A DNA stretch of 64,000 nucleotides from Oceanobacillus indicireducens (GTDB taxonomy: Bacteria > Bacillota > Bacilli > Bacillales > Amphibacillaceae). This document shows, piece by piece, positions 10,198 to 18,587 of the stretch (the first letter of the stretch is position 1; every line of letters starts with the position of its first letter). A program made the position numbers and the translations under genes. The notes beneath the pieces were generated by a model. The model ran no database searches. It saw only the letters and a list, made by a program, of their open reading frames with translations, and was not told the origin of the DNA. The DNA lies in contig NZ_BMOS01000005.1 in NCBI RefSeq assembly GCF_014647195.1, forward strand, positions 741 to 64,740. Direction: 5' to 3'.

Positions 10198-11036
10198 TGA
10201 ATAGAAAGCAAAAGTCCAGAATGGAGTTAGCCTTCATTTATATAATAATTGCAGTTGTAGCAATTATTATATTTTATCCTTTAGTATGGACAGTTGGTAT
10301 GTCTTTCAACCAAAGTACTAGTCTATATTCATCCAGTTTAATACCAGAAAATTTCTCATTAGATCATTATAAATGGCTATTTAGTCCAGACAGTGATTAT
10401 TTAGTATGGTACAAAAATTCATTAATTGTTTCTATTGCAAATGCAATAGGAAGTGTAGTTCTAACTTCATTAGTTGCTTATGCATTTTCTCGATATAAAT
10501 TTGTTGGAAGGAAAAATGGTTTATATATCTTCTTACTCTTGCAAATGTTTCCAGTTATGATGGCGATGGTTGCTTTGTATATCTTTTTGAATATGCTAGG
10601 TTTATTAGACACCCTGTCTGGTTTGATTTTAATATATCTTGGTGGTCAAATTCCGTTTAATGCATGGCTTGTTAAAGGATATTTTGATACAATACCTCGC
10701 GAATTAGATGAGGCAGCAAGAATAGACGGAGCAGGACATCTAAGGGTGTTTTGGAGTGTAATGCTACCACTCGCAAAACCCATTCTTGCAGTAGTAGCTT
10801 TATTCAACTTTATGACTCCTTTATTTGATTTTTTGCTACCCTCAATTGTACTTTCAAGTGAGGAAAATTATACATTAGCGGTTGGTCTATACAACTTTAT
10901 TAATGATCAATTTTCAAATAACTTTACTAGGTTTGCCGCAGGATCTGTCTTAGTGGCAGTACCTATTGCAGCAGTATATTTATTCTTGCAGCGATATCTG
11001 ATATCAGGACTGGCAGCTGGGGGAACGAAAGGTTAA
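10197..11036 (+). CDS. mdxG: Maltodextrin ABC importer permease, MalG type
   Basis: This 279-residue inner-membrane protein has six predicted helices and the EAA loop RELDEAARIDGAGHLRVFW. ATG 10197 overlaps the stop of the MalF-type gene (TAATG), which shows translational coupling. It forms the heterodimeric channel with the preceding permease. About 150 bp separate it from the LacI gene, and no clear terminator is seen there. Confidence 0.93.
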   Translation: MNRKQKSRMELAFIYIIIAVVAIIIFYPLVWTVGMSFNQSTSLYSSSLIPENFSLDHYKWLFSPDSDYLVWYKNSLIVSIANAIGSVVLTSLVAYAFSRYKFVGRKNGLYIFLLLQMFPVMMAMVALYIFLNMLGLLDTLSGLILIYLGGQIPFNAWLVKGYFDTIPRELDEAARIDGAGHLRVFWSVMLPLAKPILAVVALFNFMTPLFDFLLPSIVLSSEENYTLAVGLYNFINDQFSNNFTRFAAGSVLVAVPIAAVYLFLQRYLISGLAAGGTKG

Positions 11037-11188
11037 ACTTCTTAATAGAAACACTAAAAATTCTTAAAGTCTTGGAATCCTGTCCATTCTATGATGAATT
11101 ATTGATTTCATTAATTATACCAGAGGACAGCTTGCTATTTCAGACTGCAAAAGTTGAATGATAAATAAACAGGAGGGTGAAATGGAAA

Positions 11189-12214
11189 ATGGTAACAATA
11201 AAAGACATAGCAAAGGCAACAGGTGTATCACCCTCTACTGTTTCTAGGGTAATTGCCGATAATCCGAGAATTAGTCCAGATACAAAGAAAAAAGTACGAA
11301 AAGCAATGAAAAAGCTAGGTTATCATCCGAATATCCATGCACGAAACTTAGTTGCCAAATCAACAAAGGCAATCGGTGTTATCTTGCCGTCATCTGCTGA
11401 CAAAGCATTGCAAAACCCATTTTTCCCAGAAGTATTGCGGGGAATTGGATCTGTTACACATAAGGAACAATATACGATGATGCTTTCCAGCGGACAAACA
11501 GAGGAAGAAATACTTGCGGAAGTTGAACGTATGGTTTATGGCAGTTATGTTGACGGCATGATCTTACTTTATTCCCGAATGAATGATCCTGTTACGCAGT
11601 TCCTGAGGGAAAGAGAATTTCCATTTGTCATCGTTGGAAAACCCTATGAGAACATCAGCGAAACAACCCATGTCGATAATGATAACTTTTCAGCAGGAAA
11701 AGAAATTACCGAACATCTTATTGAACAAGGGCATAAAAAAATCGCATTTATTGGTGGGGCGAGGGATTTATTCGTAACAGTTGACCGTGAGGAAGGCTAT
11801 AAAGCAGCACTGGATGAAGCTGGGCTAGAAAATAAAGAAGCGTATCAGATTCATACCGAATTTCTGAAATCAGGAGGGCGGGAAGCTGTAGAGAGTTTAT
11901 TAGCGCTCGAGACCCCTCCGACAGCGATTGTAATTAGTGATGATTTAATTAGCTTAGGTGTTTTAAGCATGCTTGAAGATTCAGGATTGCATGTTCCAAA
12001 GGATATTTCGTTAGTAAGCTTCAATAATGTATATTTATCAGAAATTACGCGTCCTGCGTTAACAACAATTGATATACAAATCTATGAATTAGGCGCACAA
12101 TCAGCTAAAGCGTTAATAGAAAAGACAGTTAATAAAAAGGAACCGGCAAAACGGATCATCATTCCGCACAACGTAATTTACCGTGAATCCGTAAGTGAAT
12201 ATAAGTCTGAGTGA
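11189..12214 (+). CDS. malR: LacI/GalR-family transcription repressor, MalR-like
   Basis: I place the start at ATG 11189 (MVTIKDIAK), with AGGAGGG at 11171-11177; a GTG at 11177 lies inside that site. The 341-residue protein has the LacI helix-turn-helix (TIKDIAKATGVSPSTVSRVI, residues 3-22), the hinge region and a periplasmic-binding-like effector domain. It sits between the importer and the catabolic genes. The perfect LacI palindrome at 7399-7410 is the likely operator. Maltose or maltodextrin is the probable inducer, judged only by context. Confidence 0.88.
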   Translation: MVTIKDIAKATGVSPSTVSRVIADNPRISPDTKKKVRKAMKKLGYHPNIHARNLVAKSTKAIGVILPSSADKALQNPFFPEVLRGIGSVTHKEQYTMMLSSGQTEEEILAEVERMVYGSYVDGMILLYSRMNDPVTQFLREREFPFVIVGKPYENISETTHVDNDNFSAGKEITEHLIEQGHKKIAFIGGARDLFVTVDREEGYKAALDEAGLENKEAYQIHTEFLKSGGREAVESLLALETPPTAIVISDDLISLGVLSMLEDSGLHVPKDISLVSFNNVYLSEITRPALTTIDIQIYELGAQSAKALIEKTVNKKEPAKRIIIPHNVIYRESVSEYKSE

Positions 12215-12301
12215 ATATGGAAGATTGACTAAACCCCTGCGCATGGAAAAGCGGATTCACCAGAGAAATAGCCGAGAAATAAACGAAGGAGGAATCGTCC
12301 T

Positions 12302-13333
12302 ATGACAAAAATTCGTGTTGCTGTCATTGGCTGTGGAAGTATTGCAAAACACCGCCACTTAATCGAATACAACAATAACCCACATGTGGAGATTGTCGCA
12401 GTGTGTGACATTAATGAAGCAAGAGTAAAAGAAACTGCTGAAAAATATCATGCTAAAGCATATACAAGTTATGAAGCATTGCTGGAATCAGAAAATATCG
12501 ATGCAGTGAGCGTCTGTCTCCCTAACTATTTACATGCAACAGTAAGTATCGCTGCCCTAAATGCAGGCGCTCATGTCTTATGTGAAAAACCGATGGCAAC
12601 TTCCCGTGAAGAAGCTGAACAGATGATTGAAGCAGCCGAGAGAAATAATAAGAAACTCATGATCGGCCATAATCAGCGCTTCGTTTCTTCTCATCAAAAA
12701 GCAAGGAAATTAATCGAACAAGGTGAAGTTGGAAAAATTTATAGTTTCCGTACGAGTTTTGGACATGGTGGTCCAGAAGGCTGGAGTGCAGACGGAGCGG
12801 ACAGTTGGTTCTTCAAAAAGGATCAGGCCTTTATCGGAGCAATGGGTGACCTTGGTGTACATAAAGCGGATTTACTGCGTTATCTGTTAGGTGAGGAATT
12901 CGTAGAGGTAGGAGCTTTTGTCGAAACGAATGCGAAAGAAAATATCGATGTCGATGATAATGCAACGTTAATTTTAAAAACAACAAGCGGCATCGTCGGT
13001 ACACTGGCAGCAAGCTGGGCATATACCGCAAAAGAAGATAATTCAACGATTCTTTATGGGGAAAATGCAACGTTAAGGCTTGAGGATGACCCCGAATATT
13101 CCCTTATTGTGCAATACAATAATGGGGAGGTAGTGAAGTATGAGTTGGATGGCATTCAATCGAATGAAGATGGTGGTCAAACAACCTCACATACAATCGA
13201 TCATTTCGTCGAATCCATTCTTCATGATACAAATCCATTGATTGATGGCGAGGAAGGCAAGAAATCATTGCAAGTGATTCTAGGTGCTTTGGAATCAGTG
13301 GAAACGAAACGAATTATCAGCTTGGAGAAGTGA
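12302..13333 (+). CDS. Gfo/Idh/MocA family oxidoreductase
   Basis: The 343-residue NAD(P)-dependent enzyme has an N-terminal Rossmann fold (VAVIGCGSIAKHRH), the family lysine in CEKPMAT (Lys96) and the catalytic Asp183/His187 of GDLGVH. Such enzymes oxidise a ring hydroxyl of sugars or inositols. It follows the LacI gene after about 90 bp with GAAGGAGGA upstream, and overlaps or abuts a second family member. With the isomerase-like gene it may carry out a keto-sugar route within the glucoside operon. The substrate is not evident from sequence. Confidence 0.9.
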   Translation: MTKIRVAVIGCGSIAKHRHLIEYNNNPHVEIVAVCDINEARVKETAEKYHAKAYTSYEALLESENIDAVSVCLPNYLHATVSIAALNAGAHVLCEKPMATSREEAEQMIEAAERNNKKLMIGHNQRFVSSHQKARKLIEQGEVGKIYSFRTSFGHGGPEGWSADGADSWFFKKDQAFIGAMGDLGVHKADLLRYLLGEEFVEVGAFVETNAKENIDVDDNATLILKTTSGIVGTLAASWAYTAKEDNSTILYGENATLRLEDDPEYSLIVQYNNGEVVKYELDGIQSNEDGGQTTSHTIDHFVESILHDTNPLIDGEEGKKSLQVILGALESVETKRIISLEK

Positions 13334-13338
13334 AATTG

Positions 13339-14373
13339 ATGCGGAAATTGAAAATGGGAATCATCGGACTAGGTGGGATAGCGCAAGATCGCCATATCCC
13401 AGCCTACCAGGCATTATCAGACAAAGTAGAAATTACCGCAATACAAGATCTTAAAATTACAAAAGCAAAAGAAGTAGCGAAAAAATTTAATATCCCTTAC
13501 GTGTTTTCCAATTATGAAGAACTTTTTGCCGCCGTTGATGCGGTGACAATTTGCACACCGAATAAATTCCATGCAGAAATCTCTATCGCGGCATTAGAAG
13601 CGGGAGTCCATGTTTTATGTGAAAAACCCATGGCCATCACGGCCAAAGAGTGCGATTTAATGATTGAAGCAGCAAAGAAAGCGAATAAATGTTTAAGCAT
13701 TGCGTATCATTATCGGTTCATGGACTCTGTTCAGCTGGCCAAACAAACGATGAAAGAAGTCGGGGACCCGCTTGTAGCAAGGGTCCAGGCATTGAGGTGC
13801 CGGAAAGTTCCAGGCTGGGGTGTGTTTACGAATAAACAATTACAAGGCGGAGGAAGTCTGATAGATTGGGGTTGCCATTTTTTGGATGCAGCACTTTGGC
13901 TATTAGATGAACCCAACGCAGTAGAAGTAACAGGAACAACGTATAACAGATTAAGCAAAACGCCAAATCAGCTCAACGACTGGGGCAGTTTTGATCATGA
14001 ATCTTTTGATGTGGATGATCATGTATCTTCCTATATCCGATTTGAGAATGGTGCCTCTATGTTATTTGAATGCTCTTGGGCAGCAAATATAAAAGAAGAT
14101 ACGACAAATGTAAGCATATCCGGTTCGGATGGGGGATTGAATGTATTCCCATTTGAATTCTACCAGTCAAAAACTGGAGCATACCTAACAACCACAGCAA
14201 AAGTGGAAGATGATCAAGCAAAAGCAGGATATCTTCAGGCTAAAAACTTTATTGAAAGCTGTCTTGGGGAAGCTGAATTAGTGAACAAACCTGAGCAAGC
14301 GAGAACGGTTACCAAAATAATTGAAGCGATTTACAAAAGTAGTGAAAGCAAATCAAGTATAACATTAAATTAA
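13339..14373 (+). CDS. Second Gfo/Idh/MocA family oxidoreductase
   Basis: The 344-residue protein has the Rossmann motif IIGLGGIAQDRHIPAY, Lys96 of CEKPMAI, and Asp176/His180 in the variant motif DWGCH. ATG 13339 is used; GTG 13330 and TTG 13336 are in frame and would overlap the preceding stop, so the exact start is uncertain. It is clearly diverged from the upstream paralogue, which argues for a different reaction, such as one enzyme oxidising and the other reducing. It belongs to the same operon as the isomerase-like gene that starts 16 bp later. Confidence 0.88.
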   Translation: MRKLKMGIIGLGGIAQDRHIPAYQALSDKVEITAIQDLKITKAKEVAKKFNIPYVFSNYEELFAAVDAVTICTPNKFHAEISIAALEAGVHVLCEKPMAITAKECDLMIEAAKKANKCLSIAYHYRFMDSVQLAKQTMKEVGDPLVARVQALRCRKVPGWGVFTNKQLQGGGSLIDWGCHFLDAALWLLDEPNAVEVTGTTYNRLSKTPNQLNDWGSFDHESFDVDDHVSSYIRFENGASMLFECSWAANIKEDTTNVSISGSDGGLNVFPFEFYQSKTGAYLTTTAKVEDDQAKAGYLQAKNFIESCLGEAELVNKPEQARTVTKIIEAIYKSSESKSSITLN

Positions 14374-14388
14374 CTGGAGGCGGTATCC

Positions 14389-15357
14389 ATGAAATTAGGC
14401 GTATTTACAGTATTATTTAATGAAAAACCTTTTGAAGAAATGTTGGATCATGTAAAGCAAGCTGGATTACAAGCAGTTGAAATTGGTACTGGTGGGAACC
14501 CTGGTACTGCTCATTGTGATGTGGATGAACTACTCGCGAGTGAGGATAAACGGAAGGAGTTTATCGATAAAGTTCATTCAAGGGGCTTAACGATCAGTGC
14601 ATTCAGCTGTCACGATAACCCGGTTTCCCCAAATAAAGAACATGCAAAAAAATCCCATGATACGTTCGTGAAAACCGTGAAACTTGCGCAAATGTTGGAT
14701 GTACCAGTCGTCAACACGTTTTCCGGTACACCAGGAGCGCATGAAGATTCCAAATACCCTAACTGGCCTGTCACACCATGGCCAACCGAATACACGGATA
14801 TTTTAAATTGGCAATGGGAGAAAAAATTGATTCCTTATTGGAAAGAGCAAGCCCAATTTGCAAAAGATCATGGGGTGAAAGTTGGATTGGAACTTCATGC
14901 AGGTTTTCTCGTTCATACTCCTTATACATTACTGAAACTGCGAGATGCAACGAACGACGCAATCGGTGCTAATCTGGACCCAAGTCATTTATGGTGGCAA
15001 GGCATTGACCCGGTTGCAGCGATTAAAATATTAGGTAAGGAAAATGCGATTCATCATTTCCATGCGAAAGACACATATATTGATCAAGATAATGTAAACA
15101 TGTATGGCCTGACAGACATGCAGCCATATGCAGATGTAAAGACGCGTGCATGGAGTTTCCGTTCAGTCGGGTACGGTCATAGTATCCAAGAATGGTCTAA
15201 CATTGTGAGTGCGTTACGGACGTATGGTTATGATTATGTCATGAGCATTGAACATGAAGATCCGATCATGTCGATTGATGAAGGCTTTCGCGCAGCAGTT
15301 CGAAACTTGAAAGCTATCAATATGGAAGAGGCCCCCGCTAATATGTGGTGGGCATAA
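14389..15357 (+). CDS. Sugar phosphate isomerase/epimerase-like TIM barrel
   Basis: This 322-residue protein belongs to the xylose-isomerase-like/AP-endonuclease-2 superfamily. Probable metal ligands are Glu168 (VGLELHAG), Asp197 and His200 (LDPSHLWW), His225 (HFHAKD) and Glu288 (SIEHED). GGAGG precedes ATG 14389. Members act as isomerases, epimerases, dehydratases and, in recently described pathways, as lyases on 3-keto-glycosides. The position directly after two Gfo/Idh/MocA genes suggests it acts on their keto product. Confidence 0.85.
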   Translation: MKLGVFTVLFNEKPFEEMLDHVKQAGLQAVEIGTGGNPGTAHCDVDELLASEDKRKEFIDKVHSRGLTISAFSCHDNPVSPNKEHAKKSHDTFVKTVKLAQMLDVPVVNTFSGTPGAHEDSKYPNWPVTPWPTEYTDILNWQWEKKLIPYWKEQAQFAKDHGVKVGLELHAGFLVHTPYTLLKLRDATNDAIGANLDPSHLWWQGIDPVAAIKILGKENAIHHFHAKDTYIDQDNVNMYGLTDMQPYADVKTRAWSFRSVGYGHSIQEWSNIVSALRTYGYDYVMSIEHEDPIMSIDEGFRAAVRNLKAINMEEAPANMWWA

Positions 15358-15379
15358 TCTTGCTTTACAGGAAAACAAT

Positions 15380-15411
15380 TAGCTGATGTTTGATATCAAA
15401 CCGTTCAGCTA
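15380..15411. promoter_or_regulatory. Nested palindrome before the alpha-glucosidase gene
   Basis: TAGCTGA (15380-15386) pairs with TCAGCTA (15405-15411), and inside it GTTTGATATCAAAC (15388-15401) is a perfect 14-bp palindrome. The ribosome binding site AAAGGAGG follows at once. It may be a processing or stabilising hairpin, or an operator. Confidence 0.6.
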
Positions 15412-15426
15412 AAGGAGGAAATAAGT

Positions 15427-17097
15427 ATGACTAGCCAGTGGTGGAAGGAAGCGGTAGCCTATCAAATTTATCCGCGAAGTTTTATGGATTCAAATGGAGA
15501 TGGCATCGGGGATATCCAGGGTATCATCTCGAAATTGGATTATTTACAGGATTTAGGGATTGATGTCATTTGGGTCTCACCAATCTATCCGTCTCCGAAC
15601 ATTGATAATGGTTATGATATTAGCGATTACCAAGGGATTTCAGCCGAATACGGAACGATGGAAGATTTCGATGAATTGCTGCGGAAGGTACATGCCCGTG
15701 GTATGAAATTGATTATGGACCTTGTCATTAACCATACATCAGATGAGCATGAATGGTTCATTGAATCCCGTTCTTCAAAGGACAATGCCTACCGGGATTA
15801 TTATATTTGGCATCCTGGAAAAAACGGCAAAGCCCCGAATAATTGGGAATCTATCTTTGGAGGATCCGCCTGGGAGTACGATGAGAAGACTGGAGAATAT
15901 TACATGCATGTTTTCGCCAGTAAACAACCAGACCTCAACTGGGAAAACCCGGAAGTTCGTCACGATTTGTATAAAATGGTGAATTGGTGGTTGGACAAAG
16001 GAATCGATGGTTTCCGGGTCGATGCGATTTCACATATTAAAAAAGTTCCCGGGTTTCCAGATATGCCGAATCCCGACAATCTAAAATATGTTCCTTCGTA
16101 TGAGGGACATATGAATCGACCTGGAATTGAAGTTTTCCTGGAGGAACTGAGAAAAGAAACGTTTGATAACTATGATATTATGACCGTCGGAGAAGCGAAC
16201 GGAGTCAAAGTTGAACAAGCGGATGCATGGGTCGGTGAGGAGAATGGCTTTTTCAATATGATCTTCCAATTTGAACACTTGGACCTTTGGGGCAAGAGTG
16301 CAACAGGCGGACTCGATATGCAAGGACTTAAAAAAGCGCTCAGTAAATGGCAAAAAGGTCTGGATGGTGTCGGTTGGAATGCGCTGTTCTTAGAAAACCA
16401 TGACCAGCCTCGTTCTGTTTCCACATGGGGAAATGATACGGACTTGCGGGAAAAATCGGCAAAGAGCTTTGCAACCATGTACTTTTTAATGCAAGGAACA
16501 CCGTTTATTTATCAAGGGCAAGAGATTGGGATGACGAACGTCGAGTTTGATTCCATTGATGATTATAATGATGTTGCAATTAAAACACTTTATAAAGAAG
16601 AACGGGAAGCCGGTAAGAGTCATGAAGAGGTAATGAAAATCATCTGGAAGAGCGGCCGGGACAACTCCCGAACACCGATGCAATGGAATAGTAAGGAAAA
16701 CGGCGGATTTACAACGGGAACACCATGGATGAAAGTAAACCCAAATGTGAAGGAAATTAATGTAGAAGCCGAGCTGAAAGATCCTGATTCGATTTATCAT
16801 TACTATAAAAAGTTGATTGAGCTGCGCCGTGGAAATGAGACACTCATATACGGCAGCTATGAACTTATCTTAGAAGAACATGAGCAAATCTATGCTTACG
16901 TACGAACGTTAGGCGAGGAGCAGTATGTTATTTTAACAAACTTATTGGATGGTACTGCTGATTTCGAGTTCCCTGAAGATTTACTAGGGAAGCAGGCGGA
17001 ATTGCGATTAAGCAACTATCAGGTGGAAGAGGCTCATGAAACACTGGATACGATGACTTTCCGTCCGTATGAAGCCCGAGTGTATCAAATAAAATAA
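15427..17097 (+). CDS. malL: GH13 alpha-glucosidase (MalL / oligo-1,6-glucosidase family)
   Basis: The 556-residue cytosolic enzyme carries all GH13 regions: DLVINHTSDEH (98-108), GFRVDAISHI with nucleophile Asp199, TVGEANGV with acid/base Glu256, and FLENHD with Asp326. In this family Val after the nucleophile favours alpha-1,6 links and Ala favours alpha-1,4. Here it is Ala200, so an alpha-1,4-glucosidase releasing glucose from maltose and maltotriose is the better guess. AAAGGAGG precedes ATG 15427. It is followed by the glucokinase gene, matching the flow from maltodextrin to glucose 6-phosphate. Confidence 0.92.
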   Translation: MTSQWWKEAVAYQIYPRSFMDSNGDGIGDIQGIISKLDYLQDLGIDVIWVSPIYPSPNIDNGYDISDYQGISAEYGTMEDFDELLRKVHARGMKLIMDLVINHTSDEHEWFIESRSSKDNAYRDYYIWHPGKNGKAPNNWESIFGGSAWEYDEKTGEYYMHVFASKQPDLNWENPEVRHDLYKMVNWWLDKGIDGFRVDAISHIKKVPGFPDMPNPDNLKYVPSYEGHMNRPGIEVFLEELRKETFDNYDIMTVGEANGVKVEQADAWVGEENGFFNMIFQFEHLDLWGKSATGGLDMQGLKKALSKWQKGLDGVGWNALFLENHDQPRSVSTWGNDTDLREKSAKSFATMYFLMQGTPFIYQGQEIGMTNVEFDSIDDYNDVAIKTLYKEEREAGKSHEEVMKIIWKSGRDNSRTPMQWNSKENGGFTTGTPWMKVNPNVKEINVEAELKDPDSIYHYYKKLIELRRGNETLIYGSYELILEEHEQIYAYVRTLGEEQYVILTNLLDGTADFEFPEDLLGKQAELRLSNYQVEEAHETLDTMTFRPYEARVYQIK

Positions 17098-17176
17098 GAT
17101 GTTGCTTGATCATTCAGGAGTAACCTGCTCATAAGGAAGCAATCCGCTAATCTTACATGATAAGGAGTACATCTAA

Positions 17177-18151
17177 ATGGATGAGTTGATGATAGGTATA
17201 GATATTGGAGGCACTACTGTAAAAATCGGCTTAATCAATCATAATGGAGAACTTTTAGTTAAATGGCAAATACCAACGAACAAAGATAATGCAGGAAAGA
17301 CAATTGTAAAAGATATTTGGGCATCGATAACGGATACCTTATCAAAGCACAAAATAGAAAATAAAATAATAGGAATAGGTGTGGGCGCTCCCGGTTTTAT
17401 ACATCCAGAAACTGGTATCGTTGAAGAGGCTGTGAATATTGGCTGGAAAAACTTCAATCTGACAGAAGAACTTCACCGATTATCAAGTTTACCTGTATTT
17501 ATAGAAAATGATGCTAATTTAGCAGCATTAGCAGAGAACTGGAAAGGGAGCGGCAACTCTGCTGAAAACCTTATATTCATTACGCTTGGCACCGGAGTTG
17601 GTGGCGGAATTATCGCAAATGGAGAGATTTTGAACGGAACGAATGGCACTGCCGGTGAAATTGGACACATCTTGGTTGCGCCAAACGAATACCGCTGTAA
17701 TTGCGGAAGAATGGGATGTTTGGAAACAATAGCTTCAGCAACAGGGATTGTGCACATGGCCATGGATCATATAAAAGAAGCTCCTCACGGTGTGTTGGCT
17801 GAGCGTTATAATCAACAGGGTACGTTGGAAGCGAAAGATGTTTTTGATTGTGCAACGTCCGGAGATGAAGCGAGTCAAAGGATTATTGATCGAATGAGCG
17901 ATATGTTAGGTATGGCAATGGCAAATATGGCAGTTACGATCAACCCTAGTCAGATCATAATTGGTGGCGGCGTCTCTAAAGCAGGGGAGCCGCTGCTCGC
18001 TAAAATAACAGCAGCATTCAAAAAGTATGCCCTCCCTAGGGTAAGTGAATGTTGTGAAGTGAAGCTCGCACAATTGGACAATGATGCAGGAATGATTGGT
18101 GCGGCTTATCTTGTGAAAAGTCGATTTGAGAAGCAAGGGATTAAGCTGTAG
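17177..18151 (+). CDS. glcK: ROK-family glucokinase
   Basis: This 324-residue kinase has the ATP-binding start GIDIGGTTVKIG, the substrate motif END (110-112) with catalytic Asp112, and the ROK zinc motif EIGHILV..CNCGRMGCLE. The zinc ligands are His164, Cys174, Cys176 and Cys181. It phosphorylates glucose to glucose 6-phosphate. TAAGGAG lies before ATG 17177. As last gene of the operon it completes intracellular maltodextrin use; other ROK hexose kinases cannot be excluded. Confidence 0.92.
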   Translation: MDELMIGIDIGGTTVKIGLINHNGELLVKWQIPTNKDNAGKTIVKDIWASITDTLSKHKIENKIIGIGVGAPGFIHPETGIVEEAVNIGWKNFNLTEELHRLSSLPVFIENDANLAALAENWKGSGNSAENLIFITLGTGVGGGIIANGEILNGTNGTAGEIGHILVAPNEYRCNCGRMGCLETIASATGIVHMAMDHIKEAPHGVLAERYNQQGTLEAKDVFDCATSGDEASQRIIDRMSDMLGMAMANMAVTINPSQIIIGGGVSKAGEPLLAKITAAFKKYALPRVSECCEVKLAQLDNDAGMIGAAYLVKSRFEKQGIKL

Positions 18152-18229
18152 TTTTTACTGAAATTGAAAATGATGCAGGGACATAACGATTCTAACTTGG
18201 ATTAAATCTGAACAAATCTACTGACTAGT

Positions 18230-18345
18230 TCCAGAATATAAGGAGAATACTGTAGTAAGAAAGGCATCAATGAGACCTCGCAGTGCACCGCGCCTGAGGA
18301 GACTAATCAGCCGCTAAAGGAAGCGCGAACTTATATTCCTGGAGC
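18230..18345. repeat. Degenerate structured Bacillaceae repeat
   Basis: The 436-bp gap 18152-18587 holds no gene. CCAGAATATAAGG near 18230 is a near-perfect inverted match to CTTATATTCCTGG near 18330. The sequence between resembles the common Bacillaceae repeat with GAGACCTCGCAG, GAGGAGACT, CAGCCGC and TGGAGCGGCTGTTGCTG. It looks like an old, decayed copy. Confidence 0.45.
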
Positions 18346-18587
18346 GGCTGTTGCTGTTCCTGCACTTTGTTTAGATCGATCGCCATATTTGGAAGTTATG
18401 TCTCGGCTATTATATAACTGGACAAACTGTTAGCTATAAATTTCAGAATACTAAATATAGATGATATATACATAATAATCAATCTTGTGGTAAACTATAA
18501 AGTAAACTTGCTGAAAGGGAGGCAGGATTGATAGAAAACATGGCTGTTCTTGTAGTAGAATTTAAAAATTCCGAGGGGGAATGACGG

